A DNA stretch of 64,000 bases from Anastatus disparis (Eukaryota > Arthropoda > Insecta > Hymenoptera > Eupelmidae). Made by a program: the position numbers and the translations under genes. Below the pieces are notes generated by a model. It searched no databases. It was not told where the DNA came from and worked only from the letters and a program-made list of their open reading frames with translations. The stretch covers positions 586,001 to 650,000 of the forward strand of contig JAFFSR010000363.1 in NCBI GenBank assembly GCA_017163975.1, in the 5' to 3' direction. This document shows, piece after piece, positions 23,396-34,650 of this stretch (position 1 is the stretch's first letter; the number at the start of each line of letters is the position of its first letter).

Positions 23396-23735
23396 AAAAT
23401 TTTTAAAATGCAACAAATAAGAATGTTTCCAGTTTTACAAAATTATAATAATGCAAATATTAATTACGATAATCCACCGGACATGATAAGGAGGAGTTTT
23501 TGTCATGAGCAACGTCTAAATCAAATACCATTAAATTTAGATTTCGCCGAGCTTGAACTATTAAAAAAAACTGACATACGCATTTATTAGCAGAACAAAA
23601 AAAGATCATGGAAATGAATCGTAAACAAAAGAATTCGAATCATGAAGCAATTTTGATGGAAATTGACAATGACATTCTAGATACAAATTTTTCAAAACCA
23701 GATAATGATATAATAGGAATCGATGATATTAAAAC
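23396..23735 (+). pseudogene. Helitron linker after Ulp1, copy E2
   Basis: Contains QQIRMFPVLQNYNNAN, then NPPDMIRRSFCHEQRLNQIP, then NRKQKNSNHEAILMEIDNDI, all shared with E3 (34380-34631) and E4 (48100-48593). The sequence jumps from the acidic linker (GIDDI) straight to a Rep-proximal segment (RDINPYAKAYKM) near 23730. The charged repeats and zinc finger present in E4 have therefore been deleted. Confidence 0.7.
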
Positions 23736-25379
23736 ATTTAGATATCTTGATAAGAGACATTAACCCTTATGCTAAAGCCTATAAAATGATGCATAAAGTA
23801 GAAGAAGAAGAAGTACAATGATGTGCAAAAATCTATTGTCTTCCAAGAACTGTTACTATGTCTATTGTTCGCAATAATATTTTAGATAAAAATAGATATA
23901 ATCTATCTACCTGTAATGAAGTTGCAATAGTATATGTTGGAGAAGACGATAAGCCTCCTATTGAAAGTGATATTGTCATTTACTCTAAGCATGATAAACC
24001 AATTAGTATACCGACAATTAGCAAACATACAGATCCTATGACATATCCGCTTATTCATCTTAATGGTGGTTTTGGAAGGATGCTAAGTAGGAAAAGTAAA
24101 TTTGGTAAATCTAATATTTCAAATTTGAAATTTTATAATTATAGATTTAGTGTTAGAAATGAATTCAATCCATTCCTTAATTTGGGGAAATTATTTCAGT
24201 TCATTGTTGATGCGTTTGAAAAAGTTGAAAACTCCAGATTATATTTCATACGAACAAACCAAAACTTATTAATAAGTGATTGTTATAAAGGTGTTATGCA
24301 CTATTTACATAAAAAAAGAATTTAATTCTTCAAAAATTGGAAAAATGGTAGTATTACCGTCAAACTTTACAGGAAGTCCACGATTTTTGAAACAAAATTA
24401 CATTGACTCAATGACACTTGTAAATTATCATAGTAAACCTGCCCTTTTTGTAACTATGACCTGCAACCCACATTGTAAAGAAATAACTGAAAGCTTGGAA
24501 ATTTATGAAAATCTAATAGATAGGCCAGATATTATAACAAAAGTATTTTATCAAAAAGTAGAAGCATTAAAAAATTTAGTAATAAAAAAGGGAATATTAG
24601 GAAAATGTATTTGCATGTAGCTATGTAATTGAATTTAAAAACGAGGATTACCGCATATGCGTATGTTGTTACTCTTAGATAAAAATGATAAATTTGATAT
24701 TTCCGAAAAAGTTAATAGAATAATAAGTACAGAAATCCCAAATAGAGATATTTATCCAAAATTATATAGTATTGTTAAACAATTTATGATACGTGGTCCC
24801 TGTCGTATGCAAAATATAAATTGTCCATGTATGGATAAAAATACGAAACAATGTACGAAAAAATTTTCAAAAAAATTTAATAATACAACAACATTGAAAT
24901 CGAATGGTTATCCACCATACAAACGCAAAAATGATGGCGGCAAAATTATTTTCAAAAATAAATTTACAGAAAGAATTGCAGATAGTGGATTTGTTGCTCC
25001 TTACAATCCTTACTTAATGTTGAAATCTAATGCACACATAAACGTAGAAGTTTGTTCCACTGTACAATGCATTAAATATTTATTTAAATACTATTATAAA
25101 GGTCATGATTGTGCATACATTAAAATACATCAAGTAAATCTAGATTTTCAATCAGAAAATAAAGACACTTTTCAAAATGACAATCGTGAAAATGTTGAAT
25201 ATGAATATGACAAAATCCAACAATACATTAATACACGATATTTATGTCCACCTGAAGCAATGCATAGATTATGAGAATATCCTTTACATGTTATTTCACA
25301 TACTATAAAACGTCTAAGTGTTCATGAAAGAAATCAACAAAACGTATTTTTTAAAGAATGAAAAGAAGAAATGATCATG
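23736..25379 (+). pseudogene. Helitron Rep (HUH) domain, copy E2 (broken)
   Basis: Three frames in succession. 23858-24325: SIVRNNILDKNRYN, TYPLIHLNGGFG. 24276-24620: VLPSNFTGSPRFLKQNY, VTMTCNPHCKEI. 24657-25274: KFDISEKVNRIISTEIP, IRGPCRMQNINCPCMD, VAPYNPYLMLKSNAHINVEV, IKYLFKYYYKGHD. These are the standard Helitron Rep blocks. The HUH motif reads P-H-M-R-M, so the second His is Arg. Stops and frame breaks separate the pieces. The Tyr-bearing motif (KYLFKYYYKG) is intact. Confidence 0.88.
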
Positions 25380-27250
25380 AAAAAAATGTGGGAACAACAT
25401 TAATAGCATATTTTGAATTGAATGGAGAAGATTTTGAAGCACGAAATTACTTGTATTCAGAAATACCAAATTTTTTTACATTCAATAAAAAACTGAAAAA
25501 GTGAAAAAAAGAAAAAAAAAGAAAGCCAATACTTAGTAGAATGTACTTAGTAAGTCCAAAAGATAGAGAACGTTATTTTATTAGGTTATTACTATTACAT
25601 GTGAAAGGAGCCACGTCTTTTGAAGCTTTGCGTACCGTTGATGATGTGATGTACAATTCGTTTTATGAGGCGGCTAAGGCTAAACAATTAATTAATGAAG
25701 ATGAAGAATGGAATAGATGTTTGGAAGAAGCATCAACAGAATTCCCTTATGCTCTTTGTGAATTATTTGCTTTTATTTGCGTTTCTTATAATCCTTTAAA
25801 TGCACGAGATCTATATGAAAAATATAGAGATTAACTTTACCACCCTGAATACAAAAAAAATATAGGTAAAAATCTTGCATTAAATGTTATTAAAAATAAT
25901 TTACAAATCAATGGATTTTCATTAAACGATTTGAATTCACCTAACATAAGCACATTTATAGAAGAAGATAATAATCAAACAATTTTAGATAGTAATAATA
26001 TTCTTAATGAATTAGAAATGAAAATAAAGTTTCTAAATGATAAACAAAGGCAAATATTCATCTCTACTATAAAAAGTTTCAACAACCAAAGTAAAGAAAA
26101 ATATATTTTTATAGATGGACCAGGTGGAAGTGGAAAAAGTTATTTACTTAACGTTTTAATAGCTTATTTTAAATATTATACTATACATTATTTATGTGCA
26201 GCTTGGACAGCTATATCAGCAAATTCATTAGTTGATGGGAAAATCGTGCATACAACATTTAAACTACCGTTAAGAGGCCGCTGAATTAAATTAATTTATT
26301 AATAATGAAATTAATTTTGATGCTTTGTTTTCAAAAAAAGTTTGACATACTTACAAAATCATAAGTGAGGCTAGAGAATTAATTTGTTCTCATTAGAAAT
26401 AATATTGTTCTTTTCTGTACAAGTTGCGGACAACTATTGATTTCTAGTAATAACTAGTAGTTTTTCCAAAAACCTACATTTTTTATTAGAAAAGGAAAGA
26501 GAGATATAACGTCCTCTGAAATATAACAGATTGTACAACTTGTAATGTTAAGCCTAATTCTGCAGAAGGCAAACAATTAAAGAAAACACAAATAATTATT
26601 TGGGTTGAAATATCCATGACTTCAAAATTTGCTTTTGAAGCAGTTGATCGTTTTTTTCAAGATTTATGCGATGTAAACCAACCCTTCGGTGGTAAAACTG
26701 TAATTGTATCAGGAGATTTTAGGCAAACATTACTAATTGTACGACATGGTAGCCGTATGAACATTATTAAGAATTCAGTTAAATTTAGTTTATCATAGCA
26801 AAATTTTAAGCAAATGAAGTTAAATGAAAATCTGCGAGTTTCGGATAGTGATAATAATTTTAAACAATGGTTATTAGATATCGGAGAAGGACAATGCCGC
26901 AATGTTTTTGAAGATGATAATGAACTAAGTGCTATACCAGATAATTTTATCATTAAAGAAAATCTTGTCGAAGAAATATTCGGAAAAACAATAAAAATAA
27001 ACAATATGAATCTAACGGAAAAAGTTATTTTGGCTCCTAAAAATAATGATGATACTGAAATCAATAATAATGTTTTGAATTTAATGAAAGGAAACCATGT
27101 TGAATATTTAAGTATTGATACAGCTGAAGATGATAACAAAGAAAATTTAGATATTATGTTACCTACAGAATTTTTAAATAAGTGAACTCCTAATGGACTT
27201 CCACCACATAAATTACATTTAAAAGTAGGGGCTTTAATAATACTTTTAAG
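25380..27250 (+). pseudogene. Helitron PIF1-like helicase, copy E2, N-terminal and central part (broken)
   Basis: Reading on from Rep: VSPKDRERYFIRLLLLHVKG (25550-25620), the EWNRCLEEAS linker, LNDKQRQIF, Walker A DGPGGSGKS (26114-26140), then a MITE at 26270-26520, then FEAVDRFFQDLCDVNQPFGG (26630-26690), SGDFRQ, LNENLRV and PTEFLNK. The Walker B pair is Val-Glu (codon GTT) where E1 has Asp-Glu. The domain is interrupted at 27251 by the palindrome and resumes at 30466. Confidence 0.88.
26270..26520. mobile_element. TTAA foldback MITE inside E2 helicase
   Basis: 243-bp element (26274-26516) with TTAA on the left and TGAA on the right. Removing it rejoins the helicase frame at the KLPL/NITD point. 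The E1 copy has the same element at the same codon with the same altered flank, so insertion predates the split of E1 and E2. Confidence 0.85.
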
Positions 27251-28040
27251 AAAGAGTACCCCCCGTTAAGATAGGTAAAATGCCCTCCCTCATATATTTC
27301 AAAACTAATATTTTTTCTTGTTTTTATAGTAATTAAGATTAGGTTTTGTTATATTTATAGTTTCCTAACACATACCCTAACCTCAACATAACCTAAAAAT
27401 CACTTTTTTTATAAAATTTTTTTTTTATCTGGAAGGATGAATGATATTAATCCCGCGAAAAACATATGACTAGGTCTTAGCACTCTCTTCAACTGTGATT
27501 TTTTGCGAGTCCTAGAAAGCAGTTTTTCTAACCTAAAAATAACATTTAAATCATAAAATCTCCGTAACTTTGCTCTGGGAGGGGCTACAAGTAATTTTCT
27601 GGGCTTGAAATTTGTATTTTTAAAAAACAAATACAATTTATGATAACCAAAAATTCGATTCTGGCATGGCGCCATGGCGAAAAACTTGAAAAACCATTTT
27701 TTCATAGGTTTTCTGTCGGTTATTGGTCTCTAGCAACTCACAAATCATTTTTAGAGAAAAAAACATAGCTTTATTTGATTCTACGTGAAAAAATACATTA
27801 AAAATGTGCATGATTACTTTAGGAATACTCGGACGCTGTTACAAAACAATTAAAAAAATAAAATAATTCTGAAATTATTACATATCTACTTTGCATCGTT
27901 GCTGCATTTTATGTTTTTATGACTTTGGTCATCTCTTTAAAGTCTCAAAGCTACTATTCAATGTATTCATAGGCAAATGACGTCCACTGTACGCGAAAAA
28001 CAGAGACAAATACTAGACAGATAACTATAACTCCTATATA

Positions 28041-28091
<51 letters not shown>

Positions 28092-29064
28092 TATACATAT
28101 ATATATATACATGTGTGTGAAATAACTTGCTATCCCTCGTATATACATAAGGAATGGCGAGTTGTTCTTAGGGAACGCAAATTATTTTTCTTATACATGG
28201 ATAAAAAACCAATGTTTATCTATTTCTGTAACTATTCTGTTTAGTGTTCTGTTTTAGCTTGTAAGAGACCCAACATGTTTTCTGTCCTCCATAAATCACG
28301 AACTCGATAGATTTAAACAATTCAATGATTCCAATTAAGTTCCAAATTCAAAAATTAAAAGATCATTATCTCTTTAGAGTCATAAAGCTACTATTCGATG
28401 TATTTACAGCTAAATTACGCCTATTGCACGCCAAAATAAGATTTTTAAACATAACTGAAGTAACGGTCGTATCATCTGTCTTTTTGTATTACAGTAGACT
28501 CTGGATACAAGAGAATCAACGGGCCTTTAAGAGAGGAATTTTCTTGAAAATTCTCTCATACAAAGAGTCCCCAACACGCTCGAGTCAAAAGTGATACCCA
28601 CACCTACTGTTTTGTTGTGTGAGTTGTATCCAACATGCGTGTATATTCTGTCTCTCTCACTTTCATAGTGGTGGGATAACGCAAATACTTAGGCTCACGC
28701 CCATATTTAGGAGAAAGAGCTCGAAATCTCTTATATCGCAATCTCTTGTATCGAGAGATCACTGATTCATTAGAGAGACAAAGACTGAATAAGGTTTTAG
28801 TAACAATCGTGTTGGGTCTATAAATTCGAGCCTGAAAGTACACTTCTATGTAAGCATTTATATTCTTTGTTAGAACTGCCACAATTATGATTTGTCTTCA
28901 GGCCATTATACGCAAAAAATAGAGTAGCAACCGATATAAGAAATACATTGCTTCTACATATATGAGAATCAAGCGCGTTGTTTCTAGCAACAGCTCACTA
29001 TTCTTTGTATATATATATGAGAAGCAATAGCTCCTAGAGTTCTTAGCAATAGCTCACTATTCTT

Positions 29065-29107
<43 letters not shown>

Positions 29108-29799
29108 ACTAAAACCTTATTCAGTCTTTGTCTCTCTAATGAATCAGTGATCTCTCGATACAAGAGATTGCGATATAAGAGATTTCGAGCTCTTTCTCCT
29201 AAATATGGGCGTGAGCCTAAGTATTTGCGTTATCCCACCACTATGAAAGTGAGAGAGACAGAATATACACGCATGTTGGATACAACTCACACAACAAAAC
29301 AGTAGGTGTGGGTATCACTTTTGACTCGAGCGTGTTGGGGACTCTTTGTATGAGAGAATTTTCAAGAAAATTCCTCTCTTAAAGGCCCGTTGATTCTCTT
29401 GTATCCAGAGTCTACTGTAATACAAAAAGACAGATGATACGACCGTTACTTCAGTTATGTTTAAAAATCTTATTTTGGCGTGCAATAGGCGTAATTTAGC
29501 TGTAAATACATCGAATAGTAGCTTTATGACTCTAAAGAGATAATGATCTTTTAATTTTTGAATTTGGAACTTAATTGGAATCATTGAATTGTTTAAATCT
29601 ATCGAGTTCGTGATTTATGGAGGACAGAAAACATGTTGGGTCTCTTACAAGCTAAAACAGAACACTAAAAAGAATAGTTACAGGAATAGATGAACATTGG
29701 TTTTTTATCTATGTATAAGAAAAATAATTTGCGTTCCCTAAGAACAACTCGCCATTCCTTATGTATATACGAGGGATAGCAAGTTATTTCACACACATG

Positions 29800-29862
<63 letters not shown>

Positions 29863-30465
29863 GTATATATAGGAGTTATAGTTCTCTGTCTAGTATTTGT
29901 CTCTGTTTTTCGCGTACAGTGGACGTCATTTGCCTATGAATACATTGAATAGTAGCTTTGAGACTCTAAAGAGATGACCAAAGTCATAAAAACATAAAAT
30001 GCAGCAACGATGCAAAGTAGATATGTAATAATTTCAGAATCATTTTATTTTTTTAATTGTTTTGTAACAGCATCCAAGTATTCCTAAAGTAATCATGCAC
30101 ATTTTCAATGTATTTTTTCACGTAGAATCCAATGAAGCTATGTTTTTTTCTCTAAAAATGATTTGTGAGTTGCTAGAGACCAATAACCGACAGAAAACCT
30201 ATGAAAAAATGGTTTTTCGAGTTTTTCGCCATGGCGCCATGCCAGAATCGAATTTTTGGTTATAATAAATTGTATTTGTTTTTTAAAAATACAAATTTTT
30301 AGCCCAGAAAATTACTTGTAGCCCCTCCCAGAGCAAAGTTACGGAGATTTTATGATTTAAATGTTATTTTTAGGTTAGAAAAACTGCTATAAAAACAAGA
30401 AAAAATATTAGTTTTGAAATATATGAGGGAGGGCATTTTACCTATCTTAACGGGGGGTACTCTTT
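27251..30465. repeat. 3.2-kb near-perfect palindrome inserted in helicase
   Basis: Ends are AAAGAGTACCCCCCGTTAAG and its exact inverse. The left arm runs 27251 to about 28808 and the right arm about 29103-30465, around a loop of about 290 bp. The arms are almost identical: an 89-aa frame at 28325-28594 recurs exactly on the other strand at 29315-29584. The right arm lacks about 190 bp present at about 27310-27500 in the left. Each arm has a TA microsatellite (about 28045-28110 and 29800-29870). The frames inside carry no recognisable domain. No target duplication longer than 2 bp is visible. It is probably a foldback-type DNA transposon. Confidence 0.85.
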
Positions 30466-30883
30466 AAATGTCAATAAGGGACTTTGTAATAGAACAAGGT
30501 TGATAGTGAAAAAATTGCCTAAATATTCCATTCAAGCGGAATTAGCCACTGGTCAAAACAAAGGTAAATTAGTTTCCATTCCAAGAATAAGTTTATCTCT
30601 ATCTACGAAAGAAATTCCATTCAATATGCAACGAAAACAGTTTCCCATTAGAGTAGGATTTGCAATAACTATTAATAAATCACAAGGACAATCTTATAAA
30701 AAAGTTGGTGTTTACTTGCCGTCACCAGTATTCAGTCATGGGCACTTATATGTTGCTCTTTCATGGACGAAATTTAAAATAAATTTAAAATTATTTTTAG
30801 GTGACCACGCTATTGTCAACGGAGAAAATAAAAATGATCAGAACACAATATTTACAAAAATCATTGTTCATAAAGACATATAA
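30466..30883 (+). pseudogene. Helitron helicase C-terminus, copy E2
   Basis: An open 127-aa frame starting at 30500 continues the helicase after the palindrome: [40 protein letters not shown] (motif V/VI region), [16 protein letters not shown], ending IVHKDI-stop. The C-terminal motifs of PIF1-like Helitron helicases are intact here and give the natural stop of the ORF. A diverged version of the same end is at 58780-58962. Confidence 0.88.
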
Positions 30884-31016
30884 AGAATATGTCAAGAGAT
30901 GTTGTATATGTTGTTGCGTAATAGTTGAACTCAAAATATAATAACAAAATATAATATTTACTAAAATATATATATATATATATATGATATTAACTGACGC
31001 TTTCAAAATAGTTTAT

Positions 31017-31165
31017 ATGATGTTGAATCAGCTATATAAGAGGACGCGCTGTTAAATTGGCTGCATATGGGGATGCGCTGTTAAATCGGCTGCATATTGG
31101 GATGCCCTGTTTAATCGGCTGCATATTGGGATGCGCTGTTTAATCGGCTGCATATTGGCTGCATA
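31017..31165 (+). repeat. About 29-bp minisatellite in E2 3' region
   Basis: About five units of GGGATGCGCTGTTAAATCGG CTGCATATT (29 bp), lying 130 bp after the helicase stop. It is the reverse complement of the array at 2083-2295. An (AT)n run at 30966-30985 precedes it. Confidence 0.8.
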
Positions 31166-31437
31166 ATTATAGAGCTAAATGAAATATAGGACCTGAAAAA
31201 TTATTGGGCCCAAAAAAATATAGGGCCCAAAAATATATAAAGCCCAAAAATTATAGAGACCAAAAAAATATTGGGTCCAAAAAATTATTGGGCCCAAAAA
31301 AATATGGCCCAAAAAGAAACTTGTGACTAATGAGTACTAATTATATAGGGCCTAATAAAAAATTGCTACTCTTATTACTAAAAGATTAGACCTATTTAAA
31401 AAATGCGGAGAACCGGAAAACTGGAGAACTGGAGAAC
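31166..31437 (+). mobile_element. E2 3' tail: short GGGCCC array and terminal block
   Basis: Contains several AAAAAAATATTGGGCCC-type units, then CTAATGAGTACTAATTATA and GCGGAGAACCGGAAAACTGG, the complement of 1050-1160 and 2560-2680. It stops about 35 bases before the expected TCCTATATTATATTAAAG complement, at the edge of the next foldback. Confidence 0.7.
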
Positions 31438-31440
31438 AAA

Positions 31441-31868
31441 TCTATAATTTAGCGCCATGCGATAAAAGTAAGGTTATGATTTTACAAATGATCTGAGAAA
31501 ACTAAGGACTGATTACTAAAGAGTTAGATAGCTAGTCATAAAAAGTTAAATAAAGAGTCAAACTGAGAATTATTGTCTGCAGTCTGCCTATAGGCAAACT
31601 ACAGACAATAATTCTCAGTTTGATTCTTCATTTAACTTTTTATGACTAGCTACCTAACTCTTTAGTAATCAGAGGGCTATTCAAGTAGTGATACACATGT
31701 ATGTATTACGCTAATTCTATGCGTGCACAGACTTTTTATTCTCTTGTCGACAACTATCGTCGCGATACATACATACATATCGTTACTTGAATATCCCCTC
31801 AGTCCTTAGTTTTCTCAGATCATTTATAAAATCGTAACCTTACTTTTGTCGCGTGGCGCAAAAATATA
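31441..31868. mobile_element. Foldback element with GCGCCA(T/C)GCGA ends
   Basis: The arms pair from AATCTATAATTTAGCGCC at left with its inverted form at right (GGCGCAAAAATATAGATT). They include AAAGTAAGGTTA and GTTAG(A/G)TAGCTAGTCATA and meet at TGCCTATAGGCA near 31590. The right arm is split by a second element at 31673-31798. Non-coding. Confidence 0.8.
31673..31798. mobile_element. 126-bp nested MITE
   Basis: The inverted ends AGGGCTATTCAAGTAGTGAT and GGGGATATTCAAGTAACGAT flank about 85 bp. The target duplication is TCAG (31669-31672 and 31799-31802; a 3-bp CAG reading is also possible). The uninterrupted sequence is available in the other arm of the host palindrome (about 31505-31517), so this is a secure insertion. 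Confidence 0.8.
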
Positions 31869-31989
31869 GATTAGTATTTATTCCCATTCCTTTAATTATT
31901 GTCGAACCAAGTTAGTAATGATTCTAAATTTTTTGTGTAGCTGTTAACTGCTTTTTCTCTCCGTGTGTATGGTTTTATTTTGTCTTCAC

Positions 31990-32165
31990 CATATAGTTTC
32001 ACTATACGATTTCATCATAGGGTTATATGATATGATTTTATCATATACTTTTATCATATGATAAATTGCAACCAAAAAACATGTAATAAAACCATATGAT
32101 AAAACCACATAATAAAGCCATATGATAAAATCATGTAATAAAACTATGTGTTTTTTTTCAACCGG
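31990..32165. repeat. Tandem ATAAAACCATATG-type repeats
   Basis: Short degenerate units of 14-17 bp, ATGATAAAA(C/T)CATATAA, in both orientations, flanked by CTCTCCGTGTGTATGG and CAACCGGGT. No ORF. Confidence 0.55.
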
Positions 32166-32398
32166 GTATTATAATTATTATTATTGTAATTTTTATTATA
32201 ATTATTGTCTTCAATTTTAAATCGTTTACACTTAATAAATAATATCTTTAATTAGCATTTTGCATGAAAAAATGTATTATATCCGTCAGATAGAATACGA
32301 AAAAATTTTTTGTTTTTCAAAATATGATGAATTGCAAAAGTTACAGCCGATATAAGTTATTACAATTTTGATATATATAGATATAACGCTATGATGAA

Positions 32399-32442
32399 TG
32401 ACGTCACGATTGCTATTGGCAAAATGACAATCGTGACGTCAC
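32399..32442. repeat. Inverted pair of TGACGTCACGATTG
   Basis: TGACGTCACGATTG is followed 15 bases later by its exact inverse CAATCGTGACGTCA. TGACGTCA is also the CREB-site consensus, but in this setting it is most simply the arms of a small hairpin in an inserted element. Confidence 0.5.
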
Positions 32443-32509
32443 ACGAATTTCAACTGCCTCTATCTCTTCAAGTTTTTATTTTCATGAAAAATGAAAAAAT
32501 ACGTGTCCT

Positions 32510-33700
32510 TTATTTTTTCATTTTCTTAATAACGGATGTAATGGATTTGAAAAAAAAATTCATGCAACATCCCAATTGATAAGCATCATATTTATGTTTT
32601 CGCTTTTTTTTATCTATTGGTTTATTTATTGTAGTATCATTATTAACATGTTTATTGTCATCAATTTCTATTTGTTTACACTTTGTGCGTGATTCTTTTA
32701 ATTGGTAATAATCATTTTTAACTTGTGTTTTCTCAATAATATCGGCATTTCCCAATTTCTGATTTTTAATTTGTTTCATTCTCTCATATTCATTATATTG
32801 TTCACTAATAACTTTTCTATAAGTCTCTTTTTTGCGTAATTTTTCTTTTTCATGCAATTTTTTTAATTTATTAGTATCTCTATTTTCAATTGATTTTATT
32901 TTTTATATCTTAATATTTACAATTTTTTTTATATTCATTTGGTTGTTTTTCTTCCATTTTTATGTAAGCTTTTTTCTTATGTGTAGCTTTATTTGTACGT
33001 ATTTGTTATATTTTATCAGTACCCTATTTTATCTTTGATTTCAATTTTGGTATCTTAGTATTTTCTAATTTTTCTTCATATTATTCTGTTTTTTTTTGTT
33101 TAATTTTTATATAAGCTTCTTTCTTACGTAAAGCCTTATTTGCATGTATTTGTTCCAATTTATTAATACTCATTTTTTTCTTTAATTTTAATTTTTTTTA
33201 TCTTAGTATTTTCTAATTTTCTTCTATATTTTTCTGATTGTTTTTCTTCAATTTTTATAAAAGCATCTTTCTTACGTAAAGCCTCATTCGCACGTATTTT
33301 TTATAATTTATCAGTACTCGTTTCCTTGAATTTCAATTCTGTTATCTTAGTATTTTCAAATTTTTCTTCATATTTTCACGGTTGTTTTTCTTTAATTTTC
33401 ATATGATCTTCTTTCTTGCGTAAAGCCTTATACGTACGTATTTGTTCCAATTTATCAGTATTCATTGTTTCCTCGAATTGCCATTTAGTTATCTTAGTAT
33501 TTTCTAATTTCTATTTATATTTATTTGATTGTCCTTTTTTTATTTTCATATGAGCTTTTTTCTTACGTAAAGTTTCTTGAACACGTCTTGTTTCTAATTT
33601 ATCATTACTTTTTTTCTCTTGCATTTTCATAACAATATCTTTTTCTGAAATTTTTTATATTCATGTGATTGTTCTATTACCATTTTCCTATTAACGGGAT
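32510..33700 (-). pseudogene. Charged, probably coiled-coil repeat region of Helitron E3 (broken)
   Basis: The minus strand encodes tandem Lys/Glu-rich repeats with the core LRKKEAY(R/I)KIKE, K(L/Y)ENTKI, K-x-E(Q/R)I, at a DNA period of roughly 130-140 bp; at least six copies are visible between 32800 and 33650. An open 115-aa frame (32510-32857) holds the last repeat and a Lys-rich tail. Most units are in different frames or have stops. E4 has the same region at 47540-48060. The segment lies between Ulp1 and Rep; its function is unknown, and a coiled coil or nucleic-acid-binding spacer is only a guess. Confidence 0.65.
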
Positions 33701-34129
33701 GTCGGAGCTGCAACAATTGAGTTTTGCTTTTTTTATTTTATCAATATCTTTTGAAATTCATAAATCAAACAAATGTAATGACTTGTCCGCACTAAAGCTT
33801 TATTAGTACAATCATTTTTGTTAAAATAAAAAATCATTTGGACTTGTTATTTTTTTATGAGCTTGGATTGGAAATCAGATATCAAACTCGATGAACCTAA
33901 CCATAAAATTCGATACATTGAAAGTTTTTATTATAACTTCAAATGTATATTTTCGTGGATTTCTTGAGTTGTCCACACTGGAGTTTAAACTTACAAATTT
34001 TTACTTTGTAGCAAAAAAACTCGATTTAACGCATCGTTTATTCATAAGTTAGGATTGGAAATATTATTAGAAGGCGGGCAGCTCTGTCATGCTCTTAAGT
34101 CCTGTTACAAATAAAGCTTCTTTTTCATC
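33701..34129. other. Insertion or diverged spacer in E3
   Basis: AT-rich sequence with no ORF and no match noticed in E4. The repeat region resumes its homology to E4 at about 34110 (CTTGTTACAAATAAAGCTTC, E4 about 48125). It looks like an inserted non-coding fragment. Confidence 0.4.
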
Positions 34130-34640
34130 TATTTCTTTTTTTTCTTCATTTAATTAAATTTTAATTGTGCTAATTCTATCATCGTTATAATTTAAGTAGA
34201 TATCATCGCTTCCTATTATATCATTATCTGGTTTTTAAAAATTTTTATCTGAAATGTCATTGTCAATTTCCATCAAAATTGTTTCATGATTCGAATTCTT
34301 TTGTTTACGATACATTTCCATAATCTATTTCTGTTCTGCCAATAAATGCATCTGTGAGTTTTTTTCTAATAGTTCAAGCTCAGCTAAATCTAAATTCATT
34401 GGTATTTGATTTAGCCCTACTGCAAAATCTCACGTGAGATCTCACATGAGATCTCACGTGAGATTTTGCAGTAGGGAGACGTTGCTCATGACAAAAACTC
34501 CTCCTTATCATGTACGGTGGATTATCGTAATTAATATTTGCATTATTATAATTTTGCAAAACTGGAGACATTCTTATTTGTTGCGTTTTAAAAAATTCTT
34601 GATAAACGTAATCGCATTTGAGAAAAATCATATCTCAAAC
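34130..34640 (-). pseudogene. Acidic linker after Ulp1, Helitron E3 (broken)
   Basis: Encodes the same segment as E2 and E4: QQIRMSPVLQNYNNANINYD, RRSFCHEQRL, then NSNHETILMEIDNDI-like sequence with stops. The frame is interrupted by the 62-bp hairpin at 34415-34476. Confidence 0.7.
34415..34476. mobile_element. 62-bp near-perfect hairpin insertion with AG target duplication
   Basis: It starts CCCTACTGCAAAATCTCACG and ends with the inverse CGTGAGATTTTGCAGTAGGG; 30 of 31 positions pair. E2 (23510-23525) and E4 (48445-48460) have no insertion at this point. Comparison shows a 2-bp AG duplication (34413-34414 and 34477-34478). Its interior consists of CACGTGAGATCT/CACATGAGATCT units. Confidence 0.8.
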
Positions 34641-34650
34641 AACATGGACC

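Larger units (their letters stand above)
22655..31437 (+). mobile_element. Helitron copy E2 (plus strand)
   Basis: The 5' end lies at about 22655, where AATTGCCGAAAATAACC matches the 5' end of E4 (about 49325, inverted). In order: Ulp1-like fragment, linker, a deletion of the charged repeats and zinc finger (joint near 23730), Rep, helicase, 3.2-kb palindrome insertion, helicase C-terminus, minisatellite, short GGGCC array and terminal block with GCGGAGAACCGG. The last 35 or so bases of the 3' terminus are missing. Confidence 0.8.

Noticed and set aside
28325..29584. Two identical 89-aa frames on opposite strands
   Set aside because: They are the two arms of the 3.2-kb palindrome. No domain is recognisable and no codon conservation can be argued from near-identical arms.
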